From NCBI RefSeq assembly GCF_014192575.1, contig NZ_JACHYC010000002.1, positions 62,001 through 126,000 on the forward strand: a DNA stretch of 64,000 nt. The letters run 5' to 3'. Position 1 is the stretch's first letter, and each line of letters starts with the position of its first letter. Of this stretch, positions 22,148-30,191 are shown in pieces. Both the position numbers and the translations under genes were made by a program. Origin of the DNA: Variovorax sp. Sphag1AA (GTDB lineage: Bacteria > Pseudomonadota > Gammaproteobacteria > Burkholderiales > Burkholderiaceae_C). A model generated the notes under the pieces. The model was given only the letters and a program-made list of their open reading frames with translations, was not told the DNA's origin and did not search any database.

Positions 22148-22636
22148 ATGTGTGGTGCTGAACTGACTTCATTGCCCGAAGGCGTGCAGCGCGTCGCGCG
22201 CGTGCTGCAGGACAAGGGGCATCCCCATTCGCCGCGCATGCTCGACGATGCCGCGCGGACCGCGCAGCAGGCGGCCGATGCGCTGGGCATCGAGCTCGGG
22301 CAGATCGCCAAGAGCATCGTGTTCCGCCGCAAGTCCGATGAAAGCGCAGTGCTGGTCGTGACCTCGGGCGACAAGCGCGTCGATGAGAAGAAGGTCGAGG
22401 CCATCGTCGGCAAGCTGGGCCGCGCCGACGCCGACTTCGTGAAGTCGCGCACCGGCTTTTCGATCGGCGGCGTCTCGCCGTTCGGGCATGCGACGGAGCC
22501 GGTGATGCTGATCGATCGCGAACTGTTCCGCTTCGACGAGATCTGGGCCGCCGCGGGTCATCCGCATGCAGTGGTGCGGCTGCGTCCGCAGGATCTCGAA
22601 GGGCTCACCGGCGCGCCCGTTGCGGACGTGGTGTGA
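22148..22636 (+). CDS. YbaK/EbsC-type aminoacyl-tRNA deacylase domain protein
   Basis: Single-domain protein of 162 residues in the YbaK/ProX family, whose members remove wrongly attached amino acids from tRNA. The family's Lys in IAKSIVFRRK and the later GFSIGGVSPFGHATEPVML block are both present. Which tRNA it edits cannot be read from sequence. It follows the HMG-CoA lyase gene by 3 bases, and the next gene starts inside its stop (GTGA), so all three are likely cotranscribed. No relation to leucine degradation is evident. Confidence 0.88.
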   Translation: MCGAELTSLPEGVQRVARVLQDKGHPHSPRMLDDAARTAQQAADALGIELGQIAKSIVFRRKSDESAVLVVTSGDKRVDEKKVEAIVGKLGRADADFVKSRTGFSIGGVSPFGHATEPVMLIDRELFRFDEIWAAAGHPHAVVRLRPQDLEGLTGAPVADVV

Positions 22637-22887
22637 CCACGGAAGCCGTTCCTTCGATCGTCGAACGCGCCATCGCGGCGCGCGCAGTGGAAAGCGGCGT
22701 GCCATCGCCCTGCATCTCGATCTGCCGGATCAGCGCGGAGAGTGGCTTCTGCGAAGGGTGCCTGCGCACCATCGACGAGATCGCGGCATGGAGCCGCACG
22801 AGCGATGCGGACAAACGCAGTGTGTGGCGCGCGATCGAACTGCGTGCGCAAGCCGGCTTTCTCTCAGGGGCCGAAGACAAGCCATGA
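22633..22887 (+). CDS. DUF1289 protein
   Basis: Small protein of 84 residues with the four-cysteine pattern of DUF1289: Cys27 and Cys31 in PCISICRI, Cys40 and Cys43 in FCEGCLRT, followed by the conserved IDEIAAWSRTSDADKRSVW. The cysteines probably bind a metal ion or cluster. Function is unknown. It starts with GTG inside the stop of the preceding gene and overlaps the following gene by 4 bases (ATGA), so it is translated in a coupled string of three. Confidence 0.87.
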   Translation: MTTEAVPSIVERAIAARAVESGVPSPCISICRISAESGFCEGCLRTIDEIAAWSRTSDADKRSVWRAIELRAQAGFLSGAEDKP

Positions 22888-23525
22888 AGCACATCACCTT
22901 CCATTTCGACTTCATCTCGCCTTACGCCTACCTCGCCTTCGAGCATCTGCCGCAGGCGCTCGAAGGCCTGACCTACAGCGTGGCATACCGGCCGCTGCTG
23001 TTCGGTGCGCTGCTCAAGCATCACGGGCAATTGGGGCCGGCGGAGATTCCGTCGAAGCGCACATGGACCTATCGCCACATCCTGTGGCAGGGCCGCGAGC
23101 ACCACATCCCGGTGCAGATGCCGGCGACGCATCCCTTCAACCCGCTGCCGCATCTGCGGCTGGCGCTTGCGACGTCGACGGACGGCGACATCAGCCGCTA
23201 TGTCGCGGAAATGATCCTGCGCGATATCTGGCGCACCGGTGGCGAGCCAGGCGATGCGGCGCGTCTTGCCGCGCTCGCTGCGCAGCTGCGCCAGGTGCGC
23301 GATCCGGCTGGCGATGAAGTCAAGGCGCAACTCAGGAAGAACAGCGACGACGCCATTGCACGCGGCATCTTCGGCGTGCCTACGTTCGAAGTCGATGGTC
23401 GCCAGTTCTGGGGATTCGATGGCCTTGGCATGTTGCGCGCGTACCTCGACGGCGACGACTGGTTCGACAGTGCCGAGTGGTCCACGGCTGACCAGCGACC
23501 TTCGCTGCGCCGCAACAATCCTTGA
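22884..23525 (+). CDS. DsbA-family / 2-hydroxychromene-2-carboxylate isomerase-like protein
   Basis: Thioredoxin-fold protein of 213 residues in the kappa-GST/HccA group. The N-terminal motif FHFDFISPYAYLAFEHLP has Ser in place of the redox Cys of DsbA, as in the isomerases, and the C-terminal GIFGVPTFEVDGRQFWGFD holds the cis-Pro loop. Characterised relatives isomerise 2-hydroxychromene-2-carboxylate in naphthalene breakdown using glutathione, but no aromatic pathway genes are near, so the substrate is open. It closes the operon-like run that starts at liuA; a TTGACA overlaps its stop at 23522-23527 but I find no matching -10. Confidence 0.88.
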   Translation: MKHITFHFDFISPYAYLAFEHLPQALEGLTYSVAYRPLLFGALLKHHGQLGPAEIPSKRTWTYRHILWQGREHHIPVQMPATHPFNPLPHLRLALATSTDGDISRYVAEMILRDIWRTGGEPGDAARLAALAAQLRQVRDPAGDEVKAQLRKNSDDAIARGIFGVPTFEVDGRQFWGFDGLGMLRAYLDGDDWFDSAEWSTADQRPSLRRNNP

Positions 23526-23669
23526 CATTTTCTACAGGCTGAAAAGCAACCTGCGGGTTAGACCCTAAGCTGTCAGCGACGATTCAGTTTGGCGACAGGC
23601 TCGGGTCAGTCGGCACTCCAAGAATGCGTTACGTCCCACGCCGTGGGCGAAACACTAGAAGGAGACGAC

Positions 23670-25364
23670 ATGGCAGCCACACTAGATTCACGGGGAGCGC
23701 CGTCCAGCGCGCCCCGTCCCATGACCGCCGAGGAGAAGAAGGTCATCTTCGCTTCCTCCCTCGGCACGGTCTTCGAGTGGTACGACTTCTACCTCTACGG
23801 TTCGCTCGCGGCGATCATCGCCAAGCAGTTCTTCAGCGGCCTCGATGCCGGCGCGGCTTTCATCTTCGCGCTGCTGGCTTTCGCGGCGGGCTTCCTGGTC
23901 CGTCCCTTCGGCGCCATCGTGTTCGGCCGTCTCGGCGACATGATCGGCCGCAAGTACACCTTCCTGGTCACGATCCTGATCATGGGTCTGTCGACCTTCA
24001 TCGTCGGCCTGCTGCCGAGCTACGCCACCATCGGCGTCGCGGCACCGGTGATCCTCATTGCACTGCGTCTGCTGCAGGGCCTCGCGCTCGGCGGTGAGTA
24101 CGGCGGTGCAGCCACCTACGTGGCCGAGCACTCGCCGCACGGCAAGCGCGGCGCGTACACCTCGTGGATCCAGACCACTGCAACGCTCGGCCTGTTCCTG
24201 AGCCTGCTGGTCATCCTCGGCGTGCGCGAAGGCGTCGGCGAAGCAGCCTTTGCCGACTGGGCATGGCGCATTCCGTTCCTCGTCTCGATCCTGCTGCTGG
24301 GCATCTCGGTGTGGATTCGCCTGTCGCTGTCCGAGTCGCCGGCGTTCCAGCGCATGAAGGCCGAGGGCAAGACCTCGAAGGCGCCGCTGGCTGAATCCTT
24401 CGGCCAGTGGAAGAACCTCAAGATCGTGATCCTGGCGCTCATCGGCCTTACCGCCGGCCAGGCCGTGGTCTGGTATTCGGGCCAGTTCTATGCGCTGTTC
24501 TTCCTGACGCAGCAGCTCAAGGTCGATGCGACCACCGCCAACCTGATGATCGCGGCTGCGCTGCTGATCGGCACGCCGTTCTTCGTCGTGTGGGGCACGC
24601 TGTCGGACAAGATCGGCCGCAAGTCGATCATCATGGCCGGCTGCCTGCTGGCCGTCGTGACCTACTTCCCGGTCTTCAAGATGCTGACCGAAGCCGCCAA
24701 TCCCGACCTCGCGAAGGCACAGGCCACCGCAGGTGTCACGGTCGCGGCCGATCCGGCTTCCTGCTCGTTCCAGGGCAACCCGGTGGCACGCGAGATCGAC
24801 TTCCGCAGCTCCTGCGACATCGCCAAGCGCTTCCTGGTGCAGAACTCGGTGAGCTATGAGCGCATCGACGCCCCGGCCGGTTCGCCTGCGGTGGTGAAGA
24901 TCGGCGACGTGGCGATCACCTCGCCGGTCGGCAACGTGGTCAACCACAAGTTCGACGAAGCCTCCAGCAAGGACATCGCTGCCTTCAAGAAGAGCGTGAC
25001 CGAGCAGCTCAAGGCCGCCGGCTATCCGAGCAAGGCCGATCCCGCCAAGATGAACAAGGTCCTGACCGTGGCGCTGCTCTTCTGGCTGGTGCTGCTGGTG
25101 ACGATGGTCTATGGCCCGATCGCCGCCATGCTGGTCGAGATGTTCCCGACCCGCATCCGCTACACCTCGATGAGCCTGCCGTACCACGTCGGCAACGGCT
25201 GGTTCGGCGGCCTGCTGCCGACGACCGCCTTCGCGATCGTGGCCAGCACCGGCAACATGTACAACGGGCTGTGGTATCCGATCGTGATCGCGGCGATGAC
25301 GCTGGTGATCGGCACGATCTTCATTCGCGAGACCAAGGACGTGGACATCTACGCGAATGACTAG
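23670..25364 (+). CDS. MFS transporter, metabolite:proton symporter type
   Basis: Inner-membrane carrier of 564 residues in the MHS group of the major facilitator family, which moves carboxylates with protons. The loop 2-3 signature is FGRLGDMIGRKYTFLVT and its second-half copy is GTLSDKIGRKSIIMAG; FEWYDFYLYGSLAAIIA near the start is typical of MHS. A soluble insert of about 120 residues (roughly 340-462) with two Cys splits the late membrane segments and is probably periplasmic. The ATG at 23670 follows AAGGAGA. The palindrome CCCACGCCGTGGG at 23635-23647 in the leader could be an operator. It is followed by a dispersed repeat and an intrinsic terminator. Confidence 0.92.
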   Translation: MAATLDSRGAPSSAPRPMTAEEKKVIFASSLGTVFEWYDFYLYGSLAAIIAKQFFSGLDAGAAFIFALLAFAAGFLVRPFGAIVFGRLGDMIGRKYTFLVTILIMGLSTFIVGLLPSYATIGVAAPVILIALRLLQGLALGGEYGGAATYVAEHSPHGKRGAYTSWIQTTATLGLFLSLLVILGVREGVGEAAFADWAWRIPFLVSILLLGISVWIRLSLSESPAFQRMKAEGKTSKAPLAESFGQWKNLKIVILALIGLTAGQAVVWYSGQFYALFFLTQQLKVDATTANLMIAAALLIGTPFFVVWGTLSDKIGRKSIIMAGCLLAVVTYFPVFKMLTEAANPDLAKAQATAGVTVAADPASCSFQGNPVAREIDFRSSCDIAKRFLVQNSVSYERIDAPAGSPAVVKIGDVAITSPVGNVVNHKFDEASSKDIAAFKKSVTEQLKAAGYPSKADPAKMNKVLTVALLFWLVLLVTMVYGPIAAMLVEMFPTRIRYTSMSLPYHVGNGWFGGLLPTTAFAIVASTGNMYNGLWYPIVIAAMTLVIGTIFIRETKDVDIYAND

Positions 25365-25368
25365 CTAA

Positions 25369-25452
25369 CCCCCAGCCTCGCTCACTTCGTGTAGCTCGGG
25401 CACCCCCTTGCAAGGGGCAATACCAGCGGCCCGGCTAAGCCGGTTCCGCGGT
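25369..25452 (+). repeat. Dispersed 3'-end repeat, copy A
   Basis: Begins 4 bases after the MFS stop codon. It matches the reverse complement of 53977-54062 along its whole length with only scattered differences and two one-base gaps; shared blocks include CACTTCGTGT, ACCCCCTTGCA, ACCAGCGGCCCGGC and AGCCGGTTCCGCGGT. The core CCCCTTGCAAGGGG is a perfect palindrome, so an RNA copy would fold. Both copies start right after a stop codon and have the same orientation relative to the gene in front. Confidence 0.85.
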
Positions 25453-25472
25453 ATTTCCCGGCTGACTGGACC

Positions 25473-25510
25473 AAGGCCTCGCGCCAGCAACGGCACGAGG
25501 CCTTTTCTTT
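25473..25510 (+). terminator. Intrinsic terminator after the MFS gene
   Basis: Stem AAGGCCTCG (25473-25481) pairs perfectly with CGAGGCCTT (25496-25504), a 14-base loop, followed by TTCTTT. It lies just ahead of the GGAG ribosome site (25511-25514) of the small downstream gene, so it also forms part of that gene's leader. Confidence 0.8.
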
Positions 25511-25523
25511 GGAGATTCAAGGT

Positions 25524-25673
25524 ATGTGGAAACTTATCGTCGGCTTCATCGTCTTCGCGGCGATCGTGATGTTCGTGATGATGAAGGCGGGCGGCAGTGT
25601 CGATATGTCGGGCGAGAAGCACGGCGGGGATTCGATGCATGCGCCGGCGCCTGCCGGTGGCGAATCGAAGTAG
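25524..25673 (+). CDS. Small single-pass membrane protein, 49 residues
   Basis: Open frame of 49 residues that begins MWKLIVGFIVFAAIVMFVMM, a clean hydrophobic membrane helix, followed by a hydrophilic tail with several Gly, Met and His (SVDMSGEKHGGDSMHAPAPA). No family is recognised. GGAG at 25511-25514 is a reasonable ribosome site for the ATG at 25524. The gene comes directly after a strong terminator hairpin, so it either has its own promoter or is read only when the terminator is passed; I do not see a convincing promoter in the 20 bases available. It converges with mdcH. No other gene is seen in 25674-25802. Confidence 0.6.
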   Translation: MWKLIVGFIVFAAIVMFVMMKAGGSVDMSGEKHGGDSMHAPAPAGGESK

Positions 25674-25774
25674 CTCGCGCTAGAAGCTCTCCGGTGCTCA
25701 ATTCGGAGGCAATTCAGCGGCAGGCCGCGTGAATCCTGGCTTCGGGCACCTGCGTCCTCGTACAACTCACAACG

Positions 25775-25783
25775 TTATCCACA
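25775..25783 (+). promoter_or_regulatory. Single DnaA-box match
   Basis: TTATCCACA, identical to the strong DnaA-box consensus, lies in the gap between the small membrane protein and mdcH. There is no cluster of further boxes and no AT-rich region, so it is not an origin; chance is possible. Confidence 0.3.
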
Positions 25784-25802
25784 GAAATCCGGTGCAACTC
25801 GG

Positions 25803-26705
25803 TCAGGCGGCGTGTCGTTCGATCCAGTCGATCACGCCATTGACGCTGCGGAACTCATCCGCCGAGCGCGCGGGGATATCGGCGTGCCGTTCGTTCCACA
25901 TGCGCGCGAGCGCCTGACCGGGGCCGATCTCGAGCACGCATCGCACGCGACGGGACGCGATGCCTTCCATGCATTCGTCCCAGCGCACGGTGTGGTCGAT
26001 CTGGCGCGCGAGTGCGGCTCTGGCCTGATCGGCATTGCGGATGCGGCCGGCGACGTTGCTGAGCAGAGGGATTCGCGGCGATTCGACCGATCTAGCAGCG
26101 AGCAGCGTCTCGAAGGAATGCGCGGCCTCGCGCATCCATGGTGTGTGCGATGCGACGTTGACGTTGAGCCGCGTGACGTGGGCGCCTAGGCGTTGCGCCG
26201 CCTCGGTCGCGGTTCCAAGCGTCGCCTTGGGGCCGCCGAGGACCACGCTAACCGGGTCGTTGCGGATCGCCAGCGCAAGACCGAAATCCGCGCACAGTGC
26301 TTCGATCGATTCGTTGCCGAGGCCGCTCACTGCGATCAGGCCGCAGGCGCAGCGCTGGGCATCGCGGTCCATCAACTCGGCGCGGTGCCGCACCAGATCG
26401 ACGGCGGTCGGCGCGTCGTAGACGCCGGCTGCGGCAAAGGCGGCCACTTCTCCAACGCTGTAGCCAGCGACGAGCGCCGGCATGGCGAGGTGCGGGGCGA
26501 GCGTGGTCCATGCCGCGAGCCCCAGTCCGGTCAACAGCAACTGCGCGTTGGCATTGCGGCCCGCCCAATCCGGATCGCGCAAACGCTCACGCCAGTCCAG
26601 GCCCAGTTCGCGCTCCACGCTTTGCAGCAGTTCGTTCTCGGTCAGCCACGGCAGCATGGCGGAATGCTGCATGCCCTGGCCCGAGAAGATCAGCGCGTAG
26701 CTCAT
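25803..26705 (-). CDS. mdcH: Malonate decarboxylase epsilon subunit, malonyl-CoA:ACP transacylase
   Basis: Loads the first malonyl group onto the special acyl carrier protein MdcC, starting the decarboxylase cycle. The 300 residues have the malonyltransferase fold: IFSGQGMQ near the start, nucleophile Ser83 in VAGYSVGEVAAFAAAG, and His186 in VASHTPWMREAAH. The C-terminus ends with the EIGPGQALARMW stretch of the family. The start overlaps the mdcB stop by 4 bases (26702-26705). It is the last gene of the mdc operon. Confidence 0.93.
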   Translation of the reverse strand: MSYALIFSGQGMQHSAMLPWLTENELLQSVERELGLDWRERLRDPDWAGRNANAQLLLTGLGLAAWTTLAPHLAMPALVAGYSVGEVAAFAAAGVYDAPTAVDLVRHRAELMDRDAQRCACGLIAVSGLGNESIEALCADFGLALAIRNDPVSVVLGGPKATLGTATEAAQRLGAHVTRLNVNVASHTPWMREAAHSFETLLAARSVESPRIPLLSNVAGRIRNADQARAALARQIDHTVRWDECMEGIASRRVRCVLEIGPGQALARMWNERHADIPARSADEFRSVNGVIDWIERHAA

Positions 26706-27562
26706 GCCAACCGTGTGCAGACCCGTCGCATCCAGCAGGCCGCCGCCAGCGTGTCTGCCGCGCCGCCGGGCGACAGGCGGCGCGCGACGAAATCGCGATG
26801 AAGGGACCAGGCGGCTTCGAAGCGATCGTCGGCCCCCGCGCCGCCGCGATCCAGATAGCCGCGCGCCGCATGTTGCGCGTGCTGCAATCCCGCGAGGCCG
26901 CCGCGATGCGCGAGGTTGCTGTCGTCGAGCGAAGCCATGATCGAGAACAGCGTTTCGAGGCGTGCGCGTTGCGAGTTCAATCCGCGCTTCACCGCTGCAT
27001 CGAGTGCCGGCACGGCGATGTCGAACAGCACTGGAAATCCGAGCGCGGCTTCTTCGGAGGCGCTGCGCAGTCCATAGCGGCGCGCGGCAATGCCGCCGGG
27101 GAGCATCGAGACGCGGCGGCTGCGCGCATGGAGCGCGTCGCCCCAATGGCGATGCAACGCTGCACGCAGCGTGGCCGGGGTGAGCGCTTGGCCATCGCTC
27201 GCCAACGCGCCCGCCGATGCGCAAAGAAGCCCGAGCGTGAAGATGGCGCCGCGATGCGTGTTGATGCCGCCAGTCGCTGCGAGCATTCGCGCTTCGGCTG
27301 CAATGCCACAGCGTTCCAGCGCGTCGAAAGGCGCGTGCGCCTCGCCCAATGCCGCGATCTGCACGAAGTAGTGACGCAGTGCGAACAGGCTGCGCATGAA
27401 GGTGTGGGCATCCATGTCGGCGTGGCTGCCGCTGTCGATGAACGACACCAGCCCCGGCTTGGGTGCGAGTTCGAGTTCGTCGTGCAATGCGAGCGTTGCG
27501 GCGCGTCCGATGTCGGCGGCCGTCAGGCGATGCACGTCGCTGTATCTGGCGAGCGCGGTCAT
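26702..27562 (-). CDS. mdcB: Triphosphoribosyl-dephospho-CoA synthase
   Basis: Makes the precursor of the 2'-(5''-phosphoribosyl)-3'-dephospho-CoA group from dephospho-CoA and ATP (CitG family). The 286 residues show ELELAPKPGLVSFIDSGSHA, the GGINTHRGAIFTLGLL block and the late ASLDDSNLAHRGGL that are shared with CitG/MdcB. The ATG at 27562 overlaps the mdcG stop by 4 bases, and its own stop overlaps the mdcH start by 4, so translation is coupled along this part of the operon. Confidence 0.93.
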   Translation of the reverse strand: MTALARYSDVHRLTAADIGRAATLALHDELELAPKPGLVSFIDSGSHADMDAHTFMRSLFALRHYFVQIAALGEAHAPFDALERCGIAAEARMLAATGGINTHRGAIFTLGLLCASAGALASDGQALTPATLRAALHRHWGDALHARSRRVSMLPGGIAARRYGLRSASEEAALGFPVLFDIAVPALDAAVKRGLNSQRARLETLFSIMASLDDSNLAHRGGLAGLQHAQHAARGYLDRGGAGADDRFEAAWSLHRDFVARRLSPGGAADTLAAACWMRRVCTRLA

Positions 27563-28242
27563 GCCGCCATCTCCAGCGCGGGTGCGTGCCGCTGCACGAA
27601 GGATGCATCCGCCATCGACGCGCCATGCAGTCGCTTCACGAGCAGGTGCCGCGCCCGCCCCGCGCGCCATGCCTGCCATTCGCGCCACGCGACGGCCGTG
27701 CCATCTTCAAAGACCAGTTCGCCGTCGATCCGTGGATGGCGGGGCGCGAAGCCTTCGAGGTGATATGCGACGGCGTCCGCCTGATCGGCATCGCGTACGC
27801 CGATCCACAAGTCGATGTCGGACGTTTCGCGCACATACGGGAGGCCAGTCAGCAACTGCCAGCCGTAGGCGCCATAGACGCGCGCCGGGGCGCCGCAGGT
27901 CGCAAGCTGCCGGCCCAGCGCGCGCCACGCAGCGCGCGGGATGCGCGGCAACAGGCCGGCGGCATCGTCGAAGCGGGGGAACTCGTCGAACCACACCAGC
28001 GCGCTGCGGGGCACATGGACGGCGAGTCGCCGGCGATCCCATTGCAGCGGGGCTGGCAGCCCCAACGCGATCGGTGCATCGCGCTGCGCGCTCGCAGGCT
28101 GCCGCGTGACGACCAGCGGCAGCCGGTGCGCGGCCCAGTGGTCGATGCAGGCCCGCGCCTGTGCGTCCCATGCGCGCGCACGGATCTCTGCCCATCCTGC
28201 GTCGGAGAGACAGGCCAGCCGATGGCGTCGAAGCGGCATCAT
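27559..28242 (-). CDS. mdcG: Phosphoribosyl-dephospho-CoA transferase (holo-ACP synthase of malonate decarboxylase)
   Basis: Attaches the prosthetic group to the Ser of apo-MdcC. It has 227 residues. A nucleotidyltransferase-like signature is seen in VYGAYGWQLLTGLPYV followed by RETSDIDLWI, where the Asp pair (SDIDL) should bind metal. Two adjacent ATG codons (28242 and 28239) are possible starts. The frame continues upstream in an Arg-rich stretch without family features. It lies between mdcE and mdcB and overlaps mdcB by 4 bases. Confidence 0.9.
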   Translation of the reverse strand: MMPLRRHRLACLSDAGWAEIRARAWDAQARACIDHWAAHRLPLVVTRQPASAQRDAPIALGLPAPLQWDRRRLAVHVPRSALVWFDEFPRFDDAAGLLPRIPRAAWRALGRQLATCGAPARVYGAYGWQLLTGLPYVRETSDIDLWIGVRDADQADAVAYHLEGFAPRHPRIDGELVFEDGTAVAWREWQAWRAGRARHLLVKRLHGASMADASFVQRHAPALEMAA

Positions 28243-28250
28243 GGCCGGCC

Positions 28251-28952
28251 TCAGGCGGCGTCCAGCACGCGCTGCGCGATCGACGCAGCCAGTCGGCGAC
28301 CGCCGCGCTCGGCACCGTCGATGGCGCGCCGGTCGTCTCTTGGCGTGTGCGCAAGCGCGTCGCGCAGGGCAGCGGGCAGGTCGCCATCCCAAAGCGAACG
28401 CACGCCGCCCATCGCAACGTAGTTCGACACGCCGGGCGCGAACACGGGGTTCGATTTGGAGAGCGCCTCGAGCATCTCCTCCGGGAGCTTGGTCACGCGC
28501 GCCATTGCGGGAATGCGCATCACGCGGATCTCGGCTTCGGGCAGTGCGTAGCACGCATCTGCTATCAGGCCCGAAGTGATGAAGCCGCCGGACAGCGCCT
28601 GGTCATACACGAGGCCGATCACGCGGTGGCCGCGACGTCGCGCGAGATCGATGCTCGCGCCGAGGTGCGCCATCGCGCGGTTGATGCCGAGCAGTTCATC
28701 GCGCCGGCGCAGTTGCTGGCCCTGCGTGTCGATGAGGAGCACGATCGGCCGCTCGGGATGCTGCGCAATCGTGTCGAGCACCACGCGCGCCTGTGCCAGC
28801 GCGAGCCTGACGCCGATCGGCGCGTGGTTCGTGGTGCCGACGACCGTGAGGGGGCGGCCATCGAACTGCACCGTGCCGTGCAGGAAGTCGCCGTCTGCCT
28901 TGATGCCGTGCCCCACGCCGAAGAGGCGCGTGGCGAGAAGGTTCCAGTCCAT
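28251..28952 (-). CDS. mdcE: Malonate decarboxylase gamma subunit
   Basis: Together with MdcD it decarboxylates malonyl-S-ACP to acetyl-S-ACP. This subunit of 233 residues belongs to the carboxyltransferase/crotonase group: GTTNHAPIGVRLALAQARVV, LLIDTQGQQLRRRDELLGIN and the Gly-rich turn YDQALSGGFITSGLIADACY. I start it at the ATG at 28952, with GAGGA eight bases upstream; an in-frame ATG at 28967 would overlap the mdcD stop (ATGA) and add five residues, and is almost as likely. Confidence 0.92.
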   Translation of the reverse strand: MDWNLLATRLFGVGHGIKADGDFLHGTVQFDGRPLTVVGTTNHAPIGVRLALAQARVVLDTIAQHPERPIVLLIDTQGQQLRRRDELLGINRAMAHLGASIDLARRRGHRVIGLVYDQALSGGFITSGLIADACYALPEAEIRVMRIPAMARVTKLPEEMLEALSKSNPVFAPGVSNYVAMGGVRSLWDGDLPAALRDALAHTPRDDRRAIDGAERGGRRLAASIAQRVLDAA

Positions 28953-28963
28953 GGTCTTGTTCC

Positions 28964-29839
28964 TCATGCAAGGCGAAGCGCACGCACCGCCGGTACATCG
29001 AGATCCGGCACGCGTGCGGCTTCGGGAATGCCCAGCCGCGACCACAGCGCGGTGGCCTCATCGCCGTCTTCCACATCCGCCAGCATGCGCAGGCGCGCGG
29101 CGAGCAGGGCGTGTTCGCTTTCCAGCGATTCGGGCGTGACCGGCTTTGCCGCGCCGATCGCCTGGAGGGCTGCATCGCGGAATGCCGCTGCGTCGTCTTC
29201 GACGAGCGCATCGCAATCGCCGGTCAGCCAGCGATGCTTGCCGCCCGTGGTGCGCCACACCAGCGCACGGTCGCGCGAGTCGAACTCCTCGACGCCGAAC
29301 GATGCCTCGATCACTTCCGGTCCGGACATCGCGAGCCGCCCCACGTCGCTCATCACGATGTGGTCAGTGCAGCGCGCGACGATGCCCATGCCGCCGAAGC
29401 AGCCGTTGGCGCCACCGATCAGCGTGATCACCGGCACGCCCGCGGCTCGCACATCGAGCACGGCACGCATGACCTCCGACACCGCGATCAACCCGGCGTT
29501 GGCCTCATGCAGCCGCACGCCACCCGATTCCGCAAGCAGCAGCACGGCGGCCGGCCGGTCGCGCAGCGCGCGGCGCAGCAGGCCGACCAGCTTGGCGCCG
29601 TGCACTTCGCCAACCCCACCGCCCATGAAGGCGCCTTCCTGCGCGGCGACGAACACATCGTTCCCGCCGAGCTTCGCGCGGCCGATCGCCACGCCATCGT
29701 CGAAGGACGAGGGCACGCCCAGTTGCGCGAGATGCGGGCTGGTGAGCCGCTCCGCAGGCGGCAGCCATTCTTGGAACGTTCCGGCGTCCACCACGAGCGC
29801 GAGGCGCTCGCGTGCAGAGCATTCGGCGTAGCTGATCAT
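28964..29839 (-). CDS. mdcD: Malonate decarboxylase beta subunit
   Basis: Beta subunit of the decarboxylase, 291 residues, related to the acyl-CoA carboxylase carboxyltransferases. Clear stretches are RERLALVVDAGTFQEW, EGAFMGGGVGEVHGAKLVGL, LLAESGGVRLHEANAGLI and GGANGCFGGMGIVARCTDHI. GGGAGGACGGCC precedes the ATG at 29839, which also overlaps the mdcC stop by 4 bases. A much longer open frame reaches 30241 but encodes an Arg-rich shadow of mdcC. Confidence 0.94.
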   Translation of the reverse strand: MISYAECSARERLALVVDAGTFQEWLPPAERLTSPHLAQLGVPSSFDDGVAIGRAKLGGNDVFVAAQEGAFMGGGVGEVHGAKLVGLLRRALRDRPAAVLLLAESGGVRLHEANAGLIAVSEVMRAVLDVRAAGVPVITLIGGANGCFGGMGIVARCTDHIVMSDVGRLAMSGPEVIEASFGVEEFDSRDRALVWRTTGGKHRWLTGDCDALVEDDAAAFRDAALQAIGAAKPVTPESLESEHALLAARLRMLADVEDGDEATALWSRLGIPEAARVPDLDVPAVRALRLA

Positions 29840-30177
29840 GGCCGTCCTCCCTTCGCGGCATCGGGCAGTTCGGCCACTGCCTGGTCGAGCCGCAGGCTGA
29901 CGACGGCAGGTGTCGCGCCCATGTCGTTGATCGAGATGCGTACGCCAGCCAGCGGATGCCGCTCGTGAAAGTCGCCGAGCACCGCTTCCCAGATCGGCCC
30001 GAAGCCACGCGCCGAGGTCTCGACGCGAACGTTGCAGCCGTTGCCGCCGGCCGCTTCGAGCAGCACTTCCAGATTGCCGGAGCCGACGACGCCCACCAGC
30101 ACGGGCGCAAAGGCGCCGGCCGGTCGTGTGCCGGTGAAGGAGAAATCCAGGGCTTCGAGCCCTGCGGGGATGGTCAT
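29836..30177 (-). CDS. mdcC: Malonate decarboxylase delta subunit (acyl carrier protein)
   Basis: Acyl carrier protein of 113 residues that carries the phosphoribosyl-dephospho-CoA arm through a serine; Ser33 in VGVVGSGNLEVLLEA is the likely attachment site by comparison with MdcC/CitD. The rest fits the family (VETSARGFGPIWEAVLGDFH, GVRISINDMGATPAVVSLRL). The ATG at 30177 has GGAGAACGACC before it. Its start is 14 bases after the mdcA stop, and its stop overlaps the mdcD start. Confidence 0.93.
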   Translation of the reverse strand: MTIPAGLEALDFSFTGTRPAGAFAPVLVGVVGSGNLEVLLEAAGGNGCNVRVETSARGFGPIWEAVLGDFHERHPLAGVRISINDMGATPAVVSLRLDQAVAELPDAAKGGRP

Positions 30178-30191
30178 GGTCGTTCTCCTGA

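Noticed and set aside
23522-23527. TTGACA at the end of the DsbA-like gene as -35 of the MFS gene
   Set aside because: No acceptable -10 is found 16 to 18 bases on; TAAGCT at 23566 is too far away.
25674-25802. Replication origin around the DnaA box
   Set aside because: Only one box, no AT-rich unwinding region, and no dnaA, dnaN or parAB genes nearby.
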